Shown piece by piece: positions 1-11,899 of a DNA stretch of 64,000 nt. This DNA is from Bryum argenteum. Its lineage: Eukaryota; Streptophyta; Bryopsida; Bryales; Bryaceae. The DNA lies in the NCBI GenBank assembly GCA_037043015.1, contig CM073323.1:22100758-22164757 (forward strand). Reading direction: 5' to 3'. A program made the translations under genes and the position numbers. The notes beneath the pieces were generated by a model, which was given only the letters and a program-made list of their open reading frames with translations, searched no databases and was not told where the DNA came from. How positions within the stretch are numbered: position 1 is the first letter of the stretch; each line of letters starts with the position of its first letter.

Positions 1-160
1 ATTTCATTAAAACACTACGCAGTTTACAACATGACATACTACATCCATTTCCAACCATGACATGCACATTACAACATGACATACAACACTCATTCCCACT
101 CATTCCCAACCATGACATGCACTTTAGAACACGACATTGAGCATCCATTTCCAACCAATT
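1..160. repeat. imperfect tandem repeat of about 50 bp
   Basis: Phrases such as CAACCATGACATGCAC and TTACAACATGACATAC recur three to four times with small changes, giving a degenerate tandem array that runs off the left edge of the window. No coding potential is visible. Confidence 0.6.
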
Positions 161-299
161 GGCAGTAAAGCATGCTTTAATGTACACCCATTACCGTCCC
201 TTTTTCACAACAGTTAGCTATGGGTCTAAAAAGGTCAGCAATAGGTACACTTAGGGACAGGGATGCTTATGGGTGTCGCTACCTTAGTAAGATATTGCA

Positions 300-600
300 T
301 GAAGTTATTAGAGTGGTATATCTAGTTTGCATTCAAATTTTAAGCGACCTATAGGAGAGCGCATGGTTGATTGTATGCATATATGACTTTGAGGCTTATT
401 ATGATCCCCTTGGCATTGTGGGAGCTATGGACAACACCCATTTTCAAATTTGCAAGGCCTTTCAGAATCCTAAAGAATATTTCTATAGATTAAAATTTAT
501 AAAATGTATAAAAAATTCAGACCTAGGTATACAAAAAATACGAAGTTGGAGGTTTTTGGTGATGTTGAAATTATGGGATATGTAAAATCCAAAAAACATA
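300..600 (+). pseudogene. PIF/Harbinger-like transposase fragment
   Basis: The + strand translation around 367-500 contains GIVGAMDNTHFQI followed about ten residues later by PKEYFYR. This resembles the first catalytic Asp block of PIF/Harbinger DDE transposases (typically G-x-[IM]-D-G-T-H, then a position near NRKGYYS). The Asp is kept but the usual DGTH reads DNTH. Only about 50 residues are readable before frames break, and no second or third catalytic block is found nearby. It is best described as a small relic. The family assignment rests on this single motif. Confidence 0.4.
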
Positions 601-605
601 AAGAA

Positions 606-640
606 GGTAGGTAGGTAGGTAGGTAGGTAGGTAGGTAGGT
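606..640. repeat. (GGTA)n microsatellite
   Basis: About nine uninterrupted copies of the tetranucleotide GTAG/GGTA, followed by degenerate copies to about 665. Confidence 0.9.
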
Positions 641-689
641 TTGTAGGTTGGTACGTTGGTGGGTAGGAAGGATCGCCGTACACTATTTT

Positions 690-2553
690 ATTATTGAAGT
701 AGATGTAACTTTTATCCTTTTAATGTTATAAATAATTTCAATGTTGTTGGTTTGTTAACAACTGCTCTACATGTACATCTCATAATGATAGTGTACACTA
801 TTTATTTTTCATTTATTGGAGAAGCGAGACTAAAACCCTAAGTAAATCCTCTTCACGTTAGACAATGCCATTGATGTCAATATTCAAAACGATTGTAGAT
901 ACAAGGGAGATCTCAGTGATGTCATCTCAAGGCCCTTTCTTTGGTAGGATTCAGAAGGTTGAACATGATCAAACATGTTGATTGAGGTGGACGTTGCCAC
1001 CACCATCGTGTTAAGAAAACTAGTTAGAGTTGTTTAAGCCAAATATGCCATTGTCACCCCCGCCGTATTGAGAAAACTAAAAAGAGTTGTTTAAGCCAAA
1101 TATGCCATTGTTCAGTCCATCCTCTGCGCTTTTATGCTAAAATTTGTCGTCGCTCGGGAAGAGAAGATTTCTAGCATAAACAAGGTTGATCATCGGTCTA
1201 AAAATCAAGTCATCATGGACACTTTGATACGCTTCTTGGAAGAAAGAACAAGGCAAGTTGAGTTCCAAGCTTACAATTAGCGAATCCCGACTGCAAGTTG
1301 TTTTTTACCATTTATGCTTGTGTCATTGTGGGAATCTAATATTTCTTTGTAGACTGACATAATTGACTACCATTTGTGCTTGCAAGTTGGTTACACACCG
1401 ATTACCTTCCTTCCAATGGTATTATTGACCATAAGTGGGATGCATGTTCACTTGGAGACATCAGTGACCATGAGGTCTCTAGTGTCACAATGTCGTGTTA
1501 TTCCATGCCCTCCTTCCACTTAGCTACTACCAGCACTAAAAACTTTCTCTAGACCAATATGCATCTCTTTCTTATTGCTTTTCAAAAGTACCTCGATCTT
1601 CTATGATGTGTACGGCTCCCGCATGAGGATCGCCTCCTTGCATGGGTTTGGTGCCTAATATGCATTTGGCATGATCCAAGCTTTATCTTTCTATTGTAGT
1701 AGCTTGACTTACTCATATCAATGGTTGTGGATTGCTTGCACTAGTAGGAATGGACCAAAAGTATTTTGAGAAGTGCCTGAAATGACACGATGTAATTTTG
1801 ATATCCAAAATGACGACGTTTGTGACAGGAGCTGAAAAGGCAAGGCTGAAACCACCTCTTACATATAGGTTGCTAGAGTTAGATCAACAGTTGGCACAAA
1901 CGACATGACATGGTAATAACATGACGTTAAAGATATAGAGCTCTTTTGTGATTCGAGACACTTTCTGTGCACCCTCTAAGAAGTTGTGGTAATTTTTGTT
2001 GTCATTTTCTTGCCATTTTCTCCTTATGTTGGTGGTCGGAAAACCTTGGGTGGTAGTGGAAGCTAATAGGGAGGGTTGTTTGATCTGTTAAAATGGTGGT
2101 GCACGCAAAGTAATGCTTGTTGTGAAATACATACAACGTTAATTGTTTTCATGAAAACACTAACTTTTTTCAGTAGAAGAGTGCATAGGTTGGATATGCA
2201 AGTCTAATATGAAAGTTAGGTGATTTGGACATGAACAAAGTGAGTAGAACTAAGCAAGAAGTAATGCGAACAATTTAGGTGCAACAAATGTTAAAGGGAA
2301 TACAACAATCAAGAACAAGCCAACATTAGCAAGAACTTAAGGTGTGCACTTCCTAAACAACATCATAGTTTCTTATGATTTACTAATTGAAACTTGAAAT
2401 GGAAAATAGATCTTCTTTTGAACTTGCATCTATACTATAAGAATTTAAGCTAGGCCTAAGAGTCGTTACTCTAGTAGCCTTCAACCAGCCTTAGAATCTT
2501 GGGGATGTTCACGGGACATATTTAGTTGTGTGAAAAGCTTTTACATGTTTTAC
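690..2553. other. gene-free AT-rich stretch with one tandem duplication
   Basis: No open frame longer than background and no recognisable domain. At 998-1112 a unit of about 57 bp containing AGAGTTGTTTAAGCCAAATA occurs twice in tandem with several substitutions. The rest looks like decayed repeat sequence. Confidence 0.6.
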
Positions 2554-3543
2554 TTAACCCCTAAACGCCCGAGCCTATTTTTAGTTGAAAAGCACATTTC
2601 CATAGAAATCGTCATATATGAAAATCAAGAGAAGCTATTAAGATCTCAACCGTACAAACTTGTAATAGACTTATCCAAGATCATGTGGACCAAAGTTTGA
2701 GTCATGAGGCCTTATAGATTGGGAGATCATAACATATTAATATCAAAAACAAACTGCAAAATTTCATCATTTTCACTTTGAGGTGGAAATGCTACCAATA
2801 TACCTATTGCAATGAAAAAATCACCAACTAGAAAGATGTTCACCTTCATCTTAATAAGTCCTTTACCCAACAAAAATTTATCAAAAAAATTTCTTGGCTC
2901 AAATAAAAGCCATGCGATGGTAAAAAGTACCGAACATTTTACAAAGGAAAAATAGTCCAAAACTAGACCCTTTGCATTCAATTTCATGCCTTATCTTCAA
3001 AACAACTTCGATCTTGTTAAGGTTTCTACCACTTAGACTAGACTCTAATTGGAGGCCATCCCAAAAAATTAAGTTGAAATCCAACGGTGGATGAGGGAGA
3101 TATAGCTCCTCAAATATCATCCATTTTCTCACTTTTTTTGTTGACAAGACATCATTGCAAATCCAATAGCAAAATCATTTGGATCAAAAAACTTCTCACT
3201 ACAAAGTTGTTAAGAATCACCTTAAGATCATGACCATGAAAAAAAAAAAAAAAAAAACCATGAAAAACTATTTCTAACTTCACATAATTGGCTTGCAATG
3301 GTAATACATGCCCCATGCTTGGAAACCCAAAAACAAGAGTTGTCTTCACTAAAGTGCATTCCATTAATTCATACTTTATTGTATGGGCTTGGAAATTTTA
3401 CAACACAAACTAGACTTGATTTGGAACCTAATCCAAGTGATTTCATCCGAAACGGACCTCGGATGAAGAAGATATGGCTCTTCAAAGTTTTTGATGTACA
3501 TTCAAAATGTCGTTTTTCGACATCGTGGGCGTTTACGGGTTAA
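2554..3543. mobile_element. TTAA-flanked non-autonomous DNA transposon, family A copy 1 (990 bp)
   Basis: The left end reads TTAACCCCTAAACGCCC (2554-2570). The right end reads GGGCGTTTACGGGTTAA (3527-3543), its inverted copy with one mismatch. Between them there is no transposase frame. The interior is AT-rich, includes an A run at 3240-3257, and is clearly homologous to 60432-61399, where phrases such as GATCTCAACCGTACAAACTT and CAACTAGAAAG are shared. TTAA immediately outside a CCC... terminus is the arrangement of piggyBac elements. A TA target duplication (Tc1/mariner-type) cannot be excluded because TTAA contains TA. Confidence 0.7.
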
Positions 3544-4568
3544 AGTCTACTAGTTTTTAAAACCTATTCAGAAATTTCTCCAAGCCAAAATCAAACAAGA
3601 AGCATATTACTGACGACACAAGTATGCACTCAAGGATCCCAAAAACAACTCTAGAAGGTATTTAAAATTTTCAATTAAAACATCGTAAACAAGCAAAACG
3701 AAAGAATAGTCAATGGTAAATGGTGTGTAAAGTAATCGTCATATGGCAAAAGGAGTTCATATTTTATCACAATATTGTTGTAGGCTTTATATAAAGCTCA
3801 TCCATCCATTCGGAAAATTCATGGAATTGGTTTTTAAGCACTCTATGGCTAAACTACAGAGGTTGGTTTTTCGAGCAAGTTACCATAATCGGTACAAGAA
3901 AAACTTTGCAAAATGTTGAATTTCAAAATCATGCAACTATTCCAAAACAACCGATTTGAAGGAACTAAAATTTGTTGTGCTCATGTATTAGGACATCTGA
4001 AAGTTTAAGTACCCATGACCAATAAGAGACAATGTCCTAACACGACTTAAATGAACATATTTCTTAGGCCATAAATGTAAGAATGAGTCACATGCCCTAA
4101 GTTTTTGGCCCTGAAACAAACACACATTAACACACATTAGAAAATATATATGTGCTTTGATACTTTTCAGATAAGCTCTCTCCTCTTAAAAATTCCCCCA
4201 CAAAACTGTGGAAGGAGACATATCTACCTAATTTCAACAAGTCACAAGAGAAAGGACTGCTCCCAACTCATTGTGAGCAGCACACATTAGAATTTATGAT
4301 TTCAATACTGGTCTCTTAAATTTCTAGCAATATTTAACCTAATCCTGATATCAACCAACTGAGCAACACTACTGCGCTTATGCTTCTCAGCAAGACAGCA
4401 GGAGAAATGTCTTGAAAATAGGATAACATCAAATTGCAGGAGGTTGTCTTCAACAAATCGGTGATTCAAGTCGTACATGCTACTGCACGGGGCCTCAAAC
4501 AAAACTCATAATTCTCACATCTTGCCTACAAGAGAATTAAGCGATATCACAATTCCTTTCGGGCTCCA
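3544..4568. other. intergenic region and 3' flank of the UXT gene
   Basis: No gene seen. The right part (about 4300-4568) is probably the 3' untranslated region of the minus-strand UXT gene. The left part is AT-rich with nothing recognisable. Confidence 0.5.
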
Positions 4569-7498
4569 TCATGCCCGCAAATCTTTTCCAAAACCGGCTT
4601 TGCCCCAAGGAGATTGACCAATATTCGTACCGTCCTCAAGAAGCGAATCCGTCTCGCTGCTCTCGTCCAAGTTCAACGGTTCAGATAACTCTTCTTCTTT
4701 TGGAATCTGAGCATCCATACACAAGTTTAGATTCCTGGGAACTAGTATTTCACCAATTCCCACATTTTATGTAAAGACGAAACGCACAGCACTTGACATC
4801 AGTCAAGGTTAATGAGGGCAATCATACAATATGCTATAAAGTGAAGAATCAGACCTGGGTAGATATTATGGGGATCTCTTCTGCTTTCTGCTGGCTTTCT
4901 GATATGCACGCGTAGGAATATGAAACCATCCCACACACCGCTATCAAAATTCCACAAACATTGCGCCAGCTGAAGGGGTTCTTGAGAAGAATATATCCGA
5001 AGGCCAAAACCAAGCATGTCTTGAGGTGTCCAAGCACTTGATACGTCACAGCTGATGTCTTTCCAATGACTAAGAATGTGCTGAAGTTGACTGAAACGGA
5101 TATCATACATGAAAGCACGATGAAAAACTGTCACATCCCACAAGCCACAGTAAGAAAATCTCAACACCATCTTTATCGCCGCTACTAGTGATCACCGAGT
5201 CTCTCTTTAGTAAGAAAGTACGAATCAAGATAATGAACTTCACGATACGTGGCATATACAGACGTGCCGGTAGTACGATAACGATTTGACAGAAAGAAAA
5301 TAGATTGCGAAGGACTATCGGGAAAAGCCTTAAAGAGAGGAAAAATTGCAAAGAAGAACCTTATAAGGAGATTCTCCTCAAGACGGGAACAATGGCAACG
5401 AGAATGCCCCTGCTTCTGCCTTAGAGGTCCCCAAGTTGTCTCTCACTATAGACAAAAACGCGATCTTCCCTACCCAAAAGATGGTGTAAACTCACCAGAA
5501 CAAACGGATTATAGTCGAAGCTGAACACGTTCTGATTCGTCAAGGCTGCATCAAGGAAAGGCCCCGTAATACACAAGGTGGCAGCTTGATAAAGAGCGGA
5601 CTGGTACAAAAGCTGCGTAGAAGATACCTTGAACCGCTTCTGAATGGTGTTGGTCATCTGGTACCTTGGAGCTCAAGAAACAGAACCTCCAAAATAATGA
5701 TATAGAATTTGTGAGACATCGACATGCAATTACAGAAGTCGGCTAGAACACTGAACTATTTCAGCAAGTCCATGAGTTACGTTAACCGTGCAACAACATT
5801 AATATATGTTCCTCAAGCTTGCGTAGAGAGGATACAATTTGTGCTACGCATGTAGTCACAATAGCGAAACAAGATATCACAGACCCAAGGAGATTGAGCT
5901 GCAAGTCTGTGACCGTCGCAATTCCCACGCCCAAGAGTAACAACGCAATTGAGCCCTGGATCCTCTGACTGCCATAAGCACAATGTTATACGCTTAGTCC
6001 GATTGTGATGTTCACAAGTCCTATATCAGCTGAAATTGTATGAAAAGTGGGAAAACTAAAACTTGTCTGAGAAAGTAATCATTATTTAGATACATGATGA
6101 TATGTGTTCTTGTGACAAGAGTATCATGGGCTTCCACAGTGAGTATCGGTCCCAACGACCCATGAAACAAGGCATGATCTGAATACAGAAAGGTGAGAGG
6201 AGATGTTCTTTGGGCAGAGACCTGAAGCGTTTCCTGTAGAAGACTGTTTCGAGTAACACTGTGCACGGGATGATTGCAAGCTTTGTCATCTGCGATGAAG
6301 TTGCACATATTACTCCTCGAATTCACCTCAAATGTTCGTGAGCATTGCAGCAGGTCTAAAGATCCTAAAAGCCCAAGACCAATAAGTTCGTAGTGAACGA
6401 TGATTGTTACCAAGATAGTCACGATTATATAAGAAGGAGAACTAATCACACTCAAAAACTCATAAGTTACAAATTACCTGATAAAAGCCAACCGAGTTGA
6501 AACCCAAGCTCAAATTCAACAGCCCGATAGAAATCCCATTGAGTATAGCAAAACCAATAACCGTACGTGAGTCGAACGGTTTGTGCTCAAATAGTTTCAA
6601 CCATCGAGCAACATGAAGGGAACAGTACGTCACTCCTAAATGCCAACTAGTCAACGTGGTAGCTGCACAAAAGATCAACGACAAATCAGAACCGTCATTT
6701 CAAAAGCACTAATGCCGGTCACCTCAGAGTGTACTACACCATTACTCAACTCACCGCACTGGTTGTTCACGCGTAATACTAAGCCAGCAAAACTGTCAAC
6801 ATCAAAACGGTGCTATCAAATGCAGTCTAAAGCTTAGTAAATGTATATCGACCATGGTAAACCTTGAACAACTCACTCCACAAAGCGACAAGAATACAAA
6901 TCTTTCCTTCAGATATATTCGATATAGATCGTCAATCTTCATACAAAAAGCACTACCTCTATATTTACGTCACGCTGGTTCTAGAAAATTGTACAGAAAG
7001 AAAGAAAATAGACATCCGAACCAAAATAAAGCAAACCGCTATTCGTTTCTGCACTGCAAAGGCTCCGCTACCAGACCTATTGAAAAACTCAAGAAACGCT
7101 CTAATCATGAAAAAAGAAAGAAACAATGACATACACACGCCTTTCTAAGTTACATTCTAAATGCCATCGATGATCGATCAAAGAAATTTCATAACCGGAG
7201 CTCCATCAACCCCGAGGTCATGTTGCAGCAATCGAGGAAATCTCAAAGTAGAATTTGCTAACACAATTGCGAATACTCCCGTTTCTTCCGACAGCATTTC
7301 GATTTTCAAAAGATTCCTCCATTTTAACTATTTACATTCGTGAAAAAATCAAGAGATCTGCTGAAAAAAATGCAAGAGCGTACCGAAACAGAAGCCGAGC
7401 GTGGTAATGAGCGTCTTGTTGCAGATGACGATAGCAACAGAGGAAATCACGGACAGGCTCAAAGCGCCAACAGTACCAAGCCCGCCCTTGTCCGCCAT
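4569..7498 (-). CDS. UXT: UDP-xylose transporter (UXT-type nucleotide-sugar transporter), 7 exons
   Basis: Golgi/ER antiporter of the NST/TPT (drug-metabolite transporter) superfamily, predicted to move UDP-xylose into the lumen in exchange for UMP. Exons on the minus strand: 7384-7498, 6478-6662, 6222-6289, 5836-5968, 5496-5657, 4855-5127, 4569-4706. All junctions are GT-AG and the frame is kept, giving 357 aa, which is the size I recall for Arabidopsis UXT3. Motifs seen: FATTLTSWHL-like block (residues 38-47), FEHKPFD, LNLSLGFNSVGFYQ (about 88-100), MTKLAIIPCTVLLET, TNTIQKRFKVSSTQLLYQS, and SVNFSTFLVIGKTS followed by TYQVLGHLKTCLVLAFGY. The order is typical of about ten membrane helices. 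The cytosolic tail (exon 7) is acidic and ends KDLRA, like the KDFQA end of UXT3. It holds an [DE]xxxLL motif, ETDSLL. The start is the first ATG in frame with the first helix. Substrate is inferred from family similarity. Confidence 0.93.
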
Positions 7499-9562
7499 TG
7501 CAAAGCCACACGAAGAAGATACTTCTCACAGTTTAAAAAAATTTCTCCCACCCGTCCGCATCTAGGTCTCCGCAATCACAGGGCATCATCGTCGGCATAC
7601 TCAAACCACGGCATCATTGTTGTTCGCGTAAAATGCTCGTGCGAAATTCAAACAAGGAAGTCAGTCAATCAAGGCACGGGAAGCGTGAGCGGGAAGAAGG
7701 AGGCAAGAAGGGAACGAAGCGAAGGCCATGAAACAGTGGCGATGGCGATGGCGATGGCGAGCAAGCGAGAGAGACAACAACATGCGGAAGGAAGGCTGAC
7801 TGGTTTCGTCGGTGATCTTGACCGGTCTAGCCTGTAACTAAGTGTAACAATAGAATAGGCGCCGGCTTGACCGGTCCGCGTAACCCTAACCGAGTTCCTG
7901 CTGTTCAATACACTCGTTTTCACTATTAGTAGCCTATACTATTTCGCACGTATCACTTTTTGGATGAAAGGAACTCTTTCTTTGGTACTCAATAAAATGT
8001 GATGTGCATAGCATTCTATATTTATTAGAATAATTTTTATCTATTGACCCTTCAAATTCCAGGGATATTCCAAATGAAGGGTGCCAAAATAGCCTCTCTT
8101 TCTATTCTTATAGTAAGGTGAATCTGTTACTCAAATACAATTATGTCTAACTTGTATGTTCCTACATTCACCAAATCTTATTTTTCATTGTATACATGGC
8201 ACTAATAACTAGGTTTGGCTTTGCTTGGTTTACCATTTAATGCATTGCGTTACAAATGTAGTATTAGTATGTGTATCAACCCATGTCATTGAAATCAAAA
8301 AAACAACTATTGCACAAACAATAGTGAAACATAACATGTTCAAAATTACACACCTTTTCTTCACCTAGAGTAATTACTTTCACTTATTCATGAATCAATC
8401 ATCCATACCAAATTAGAGTGAAGCTTTTCTGATGAACTATTCTTGACATATTTGTACATCACCACACATGACACTTGACACATCTCACAATACTCATAGC
8501 ATATTGTAAAGATCCCACAAGAGAATTGCTCGACCAAAAAATATGGTACGTATGTGTAGGTACCCAATAAGACAAGAGTCAACCCTATCAAATATTCAAA
8601 ACCTCACACTTTCCAGATCTACAAATTCATGAGTGAGATTGTCAGAAAATGGTAAAACAGAATGAGTATATCGCCTTTCTAAAATACGCCCAACACTTTT
8701 ATCCCAAGTTCCCAAAATCATGATTCCAAGTTCGTTCACCAACTGACTGCGGTGAGTTGCCAGTACGTTGCTAGTAAAATCTGTGGACAGAGTGCCATCT
8801 TTCCAATGCAGAATACAAAAAAGAACTCCACTGTGCAGAAAACCCGTGTGAAGCATTATGCACATTGTTGTGCAGAAGTAGACAACACTGTTGAAGTCAA
8901 AAGGTCGACTGTGTTGACATAAATGGGTGTCATACGAATGTAAATTCTGCCTGAAAGTGTGACGATTGAAGATAAGCATCAAGCTTCATGTGTGACAATT
9001 CCATAGGGACCACAGTGAAGACGACATTCAGAAAGAGAGAGAAAGAGAGTGTGTTCTACAGTATCCAGAAATCAATATATTACAGAACAGTAAAACCCTA
9101 AAAAACGAATCGAGATAGTAGTACCCCTGCGGAAGGTGTTGGATTCAGGAAATGGAAGATATAAAATTTAAGCTGCATTGGAGAATTGTGAATCCTGCAG
9201 TCATCGAGGTGGTGGCCTGTGACTTATTGAAAACCTAATGGAGGTAATCAGATTGAAGAAGAAGATGATGAAGAAAGAAGAAAGAAAAACAATCACCTGG
9301 AGAAGGCGGTAATCCCTATTGAATTGGCTGCTGCTACTACTTTTGTGTCATTATCCTTGCCATCACCATCTCCACAACGTGTGAATCCTGCGAAAGAATG
9401 CAGATCTTGCAATGAAACCCTAGCACACTAGCCTGCTCGCTCGCAATCTGTATTGATTCTCTCTTCTCTATAATCCTCTAGATCTGGCTGCCTGCGTGAG
9501 CGAAAAAAGCTGGTGATGAGCATGAGCAATTCGTAGATGGATCCATTGTCTTGTTGCTTCCT
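7499..9562. other. UXT leader/promoter and 3' flank of the next gene
   Basis: 7499-7900 is GC-rich and lies just upstream of the minus-strand UXT start. It includes a short (GCGATG)n run near 7739-7766 and a telobox. 7900-9000 is AT-rich with no gene seen. 9000-9562 is probably the 3' untranslated region of the minus-strand transporter that ends at 9563. Confidence 0.5.
7882..7889 (-). promoter_or_regulatory. telobox-like motif upstream of UXT
   Basis: AACCCTAA (TTAGGGTT on the gene strand) about 385 bp upstream of the UXT start codon. Telobox elements (AAACCCTA) are common in plant housekeeping promoters. Function here is inferred. Confidence 0.35.
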
Positions 9563-10495
9563 TCACTTGCAGCGCCTCTTGGCTTCGCTATAAAGTACAA
9601 CCCCGAAAACAGTGAGAGAGTAGCCAAGCATGCCCATGGCGGAGACGGGATTCCGGAAGAGGAGAATGGAAACCACGACCGCCACGGCGCCCTTGGCATT
9701 CCCGAGCACCTGCAGAGTCAATGCACTCGTATGCTTGGTAACGAGGAAGTTCGTCAGATTGACGAAATACGCCATAGCCGAGTTCACAATGAGAAGCAAC
9801 AAAATGTAGCTGTCTTGTCTCGCCAAGGCAATTGTGATCCCTAACACGTTAGGTTCCAAGATCAATGTGGCGGGAAGGAGGACAACGACGGCGACGGGAG
9901 CCATGTACAGAAGCAGGTTCATGGAGTTCAGCTTCTCCCCTTCGGACGACAGCAAAATCCCCTGTAACACAGATTTGAGCGCCCTCGCGGCAGTCGCCAG
10001 GACGCACATGATGAATCCGTACAAGTGGAAACTCGGCTCGCCGCCGCTGGCAATGACGACGCCCGTCACGACAGGGACGAGCGTGGCGTACACCATCCAA
10101 GCCTCCTGCCGGAAGGTCATGACGTAGGCGAAGACGGCCGTGAAGAAGGGCGTGGTGGCGCCGATTGCTTGGTTGAATGAGACGGGCAGGAAGCGGAGGG
10201 AGATGTTGCCGCTGACGACGGACGTGCAGAAGATGATGCTGAGCGCCACAATTTTGAGGAACTGCGTGCGCGATCGAATCGTTTGCATGGGCACCACCTT
10301 CATCCACGCGATGGCCACGTAACTGAAGAGCGCGCACGCCGTCATGTGGCACATGGTGAGGAAGATGGGGAATTTGAAGCCATAGTTGCTAAGCAGGTAC
10401 TTGTTGAGCAGCAGCACGCCAATGTTGGAGAAATACCAGGCGCCGATGAGCGCCACCGTGAACACCGACGTCGACATCTTGGGCGCTGCTCCCAT
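9563..10495 (-). CDS. UDP-uronic acid transporter-like NST/TPT protein, intronless
   Basis: Intronless frame of 310 aa, very close in sequence to the plant group containing Arabidopsis UUAT1 (At5g04160) and At3g11320, which I recall at about 308-309 aa. Members are Golgi antiporters for UDP-glucuronic/galacturonic acid or related nucleotide sugars. Landmarks: [18 protein letters not shown] (about 23-40), [81 protein letters not shown] (about 174-193), [20 protein letters not shown] and a C-terminal SEAKRRCK. The last is lysine/arginine-rich like the KKxx-type tails of the family. About ten membrane helices are expected. The start at Met1 adds six residues (MGAAPK) before a second Met that matches the usual start. 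The coding region is GC-rich and has no introns, unlike most genes in this window. Exact substrate is not determinable. Confidence 0.92.
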   Translation of the reverse strand: MGAAPKMSTSVFTVALIGAWYFSNIGVLLLNKYLLSNYGFKFPIFLTMCHMTACALFSYVAIAWMKVVPMQTIRSRTQFLKIVALSIIFCTSVVSGNISLRFLPVSFNQAIGATTPFFTAVFAYVMTFRQEAWMVYATLVPVVTGVVIASGGEPSFHLYGFIMCVLATAARALKSVLQGILLSSEGEKLNSMNLLLYMAPVAVVVLLPATLILEPNVLGITIALARQDSYILLLLIVNSAMAYFVNLTNFLVTKHTSALTLQVLGNAKGAVAVVVSILLFRNPVSAMGMLGYSLTVFGVVLYSEAKRRCK

Positions 10496-10850
10496 GGAGA
10501 GCAGAGCACCTCAACAAACAGGACGAGGGCTCTACTGGCAAGGCACAAACGCACAAGCCAAGAGAAAAAGAGGGACAACTAACAAAGGACAGACTCAAGG
10601 CCCAGCCCAGCCAGGCGAGATCTGAGAAACAGGGGATGCTAGCTTCCCCCTCCGAAAGCAAACACCAGATTGAGCGATCGGCTCCCTCGCTCGTCCGTCC
10701 GCTCGACGAAGAAGACGAAGAAGACGACGAGAAAACCACCAAAGGGGTTTCTCTCTTCACTACTGGCAATCATTAGCAAACCCCCCTGAGCTCTGGACAC
10801 TATAAGCAGACCAGGTTCTGTTCTGGATCTAAACCAACTTCTCATTATTA
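10496..10850. other. 5' leader/promoter of the intronless transporter
   Basis: GC-rich compared with the flanking DNA and directly upstream of the minus-strand start. It contains a (GAAGAC)n-like purine-rich stretch near 10706-10732. The open frames here are consequences of base composition. No core promoter element is certain. Confidence 0.4.
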
Positions 10851-11189
10851 TACTCTTGGATCAGAACATGTAAATATATGGTAGTTACATCAACTTAAGT
10901 TGATATATGGTAGTCCAACTTATGTCATTCCTTTAGGGTGTGTGTTATAAATAGCATGATCTATGAGATTTGACTTGACCACATTCTCATAGGCATATTC
11001 TTTGTGAGAATAATTTTTGAAGAACTTAGTCAACTTGACCATGTATGTTGTAGCCTATTTTAGCTAAAGACGAATTTCTTAAAAAGTGTTAGAGATGGAA
11101 ATGAGAGTAAGTTATTAAGTTCTTAATTATATAATCTTGGATTACATTTAGTTATACGGAATGTGGGGTCAAATTTTAAGCAGGAGATC

Positions 11190-11880
11190 TTAAAGATTAG
11201 GAGTTGACAACGCATGAGTATTCAAAACAGATCACAACATTTCATAACTTGAAGTGAAAATGCTACCAATAGACTTATTGCAATGAAGGCATCACGAACT
11301 TGAAAATTGCTCTCATTTATCTCAATAACAACCTTTGACCGGAAAAGAAAAGAAAAGATAAGAAAAGAAAAAAAAGAAAAAAGAAAAAAAAAAAAAGAGA
11401 AAACTTTCTTCTATAAATAATGGCCTTGTAAGGATAAACTACCCCAAATTTTACAAAGGAATAAATGTTTAGAACTAAACGTGCAGCACAGAGTGAATGT
11501 CAAAATCTCCTAAATCTTGGATGGAATTAAAGGGCTCTACCACAAATCTAGATTCAAACTGGAATCCAACTCAAGTAACAAAGTTGAAATGCAACAGTGA
11601 AGGAGAAAAAACTCCTCAAAAACCATGTATTTTGTTAGTTCTTACAATATATAAAACATCATAGCAAAACCAATACTCATATAATGAAATCAAAAAGTGT
11701 CCAACTACAAAGTTGTTCGACAACACCCTAAGATCATACTCATCCAAAATTCATTCAAAAAAATCTAAACTCGATTTCACACGATTGGCTTGCAATAGTA
11801 GAACATGCTATACGTCAAAACCCAAAAACAAGATTGTCTTCATTAAAATACATGTCATAAATTCATACTTGTTTGTTATT
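11190..11880. mobile_element. decayed relative of the family A element
   Basis: Patches match the two family A elements in the same order: GAAGTGAAAATGCTACCAATAG, ATTGCAATGAA, ACAAAGTTGTT, and the block near TTGGCTTGCAATAGTA followed by ACCCAAAAACAAGA. Terminal inverted repeats are no longer recognisable. It includes a purine-rich run at 11340-11400. Confidence 0.5.
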
Positions 11881-11899
11881 GATGGTTTATTTGGTTCGA

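Noticed and set aside
6021-6455. 144-codon minus-strand frame inside UXT
   Set aside because: It covers introns 2-3 and exon 3 in the wrong frame; the exon chain explains the region.
7340-7837. 165-codon + strand frame overlapping the UXT leader
   Set aside because: It is antisense to exon 1 and the leader of UXT, has no recognisable motif and is explained by GC-rich composition and a (GCGATG)n run.
10389-10769. 126-codon minus-strand frame upstream of and overlapping the UUAT-like gene
   Set aside because: It runs into the start of the real gene in another frame; its Ser/Arg-rich composition comes from a purine-rich leader.
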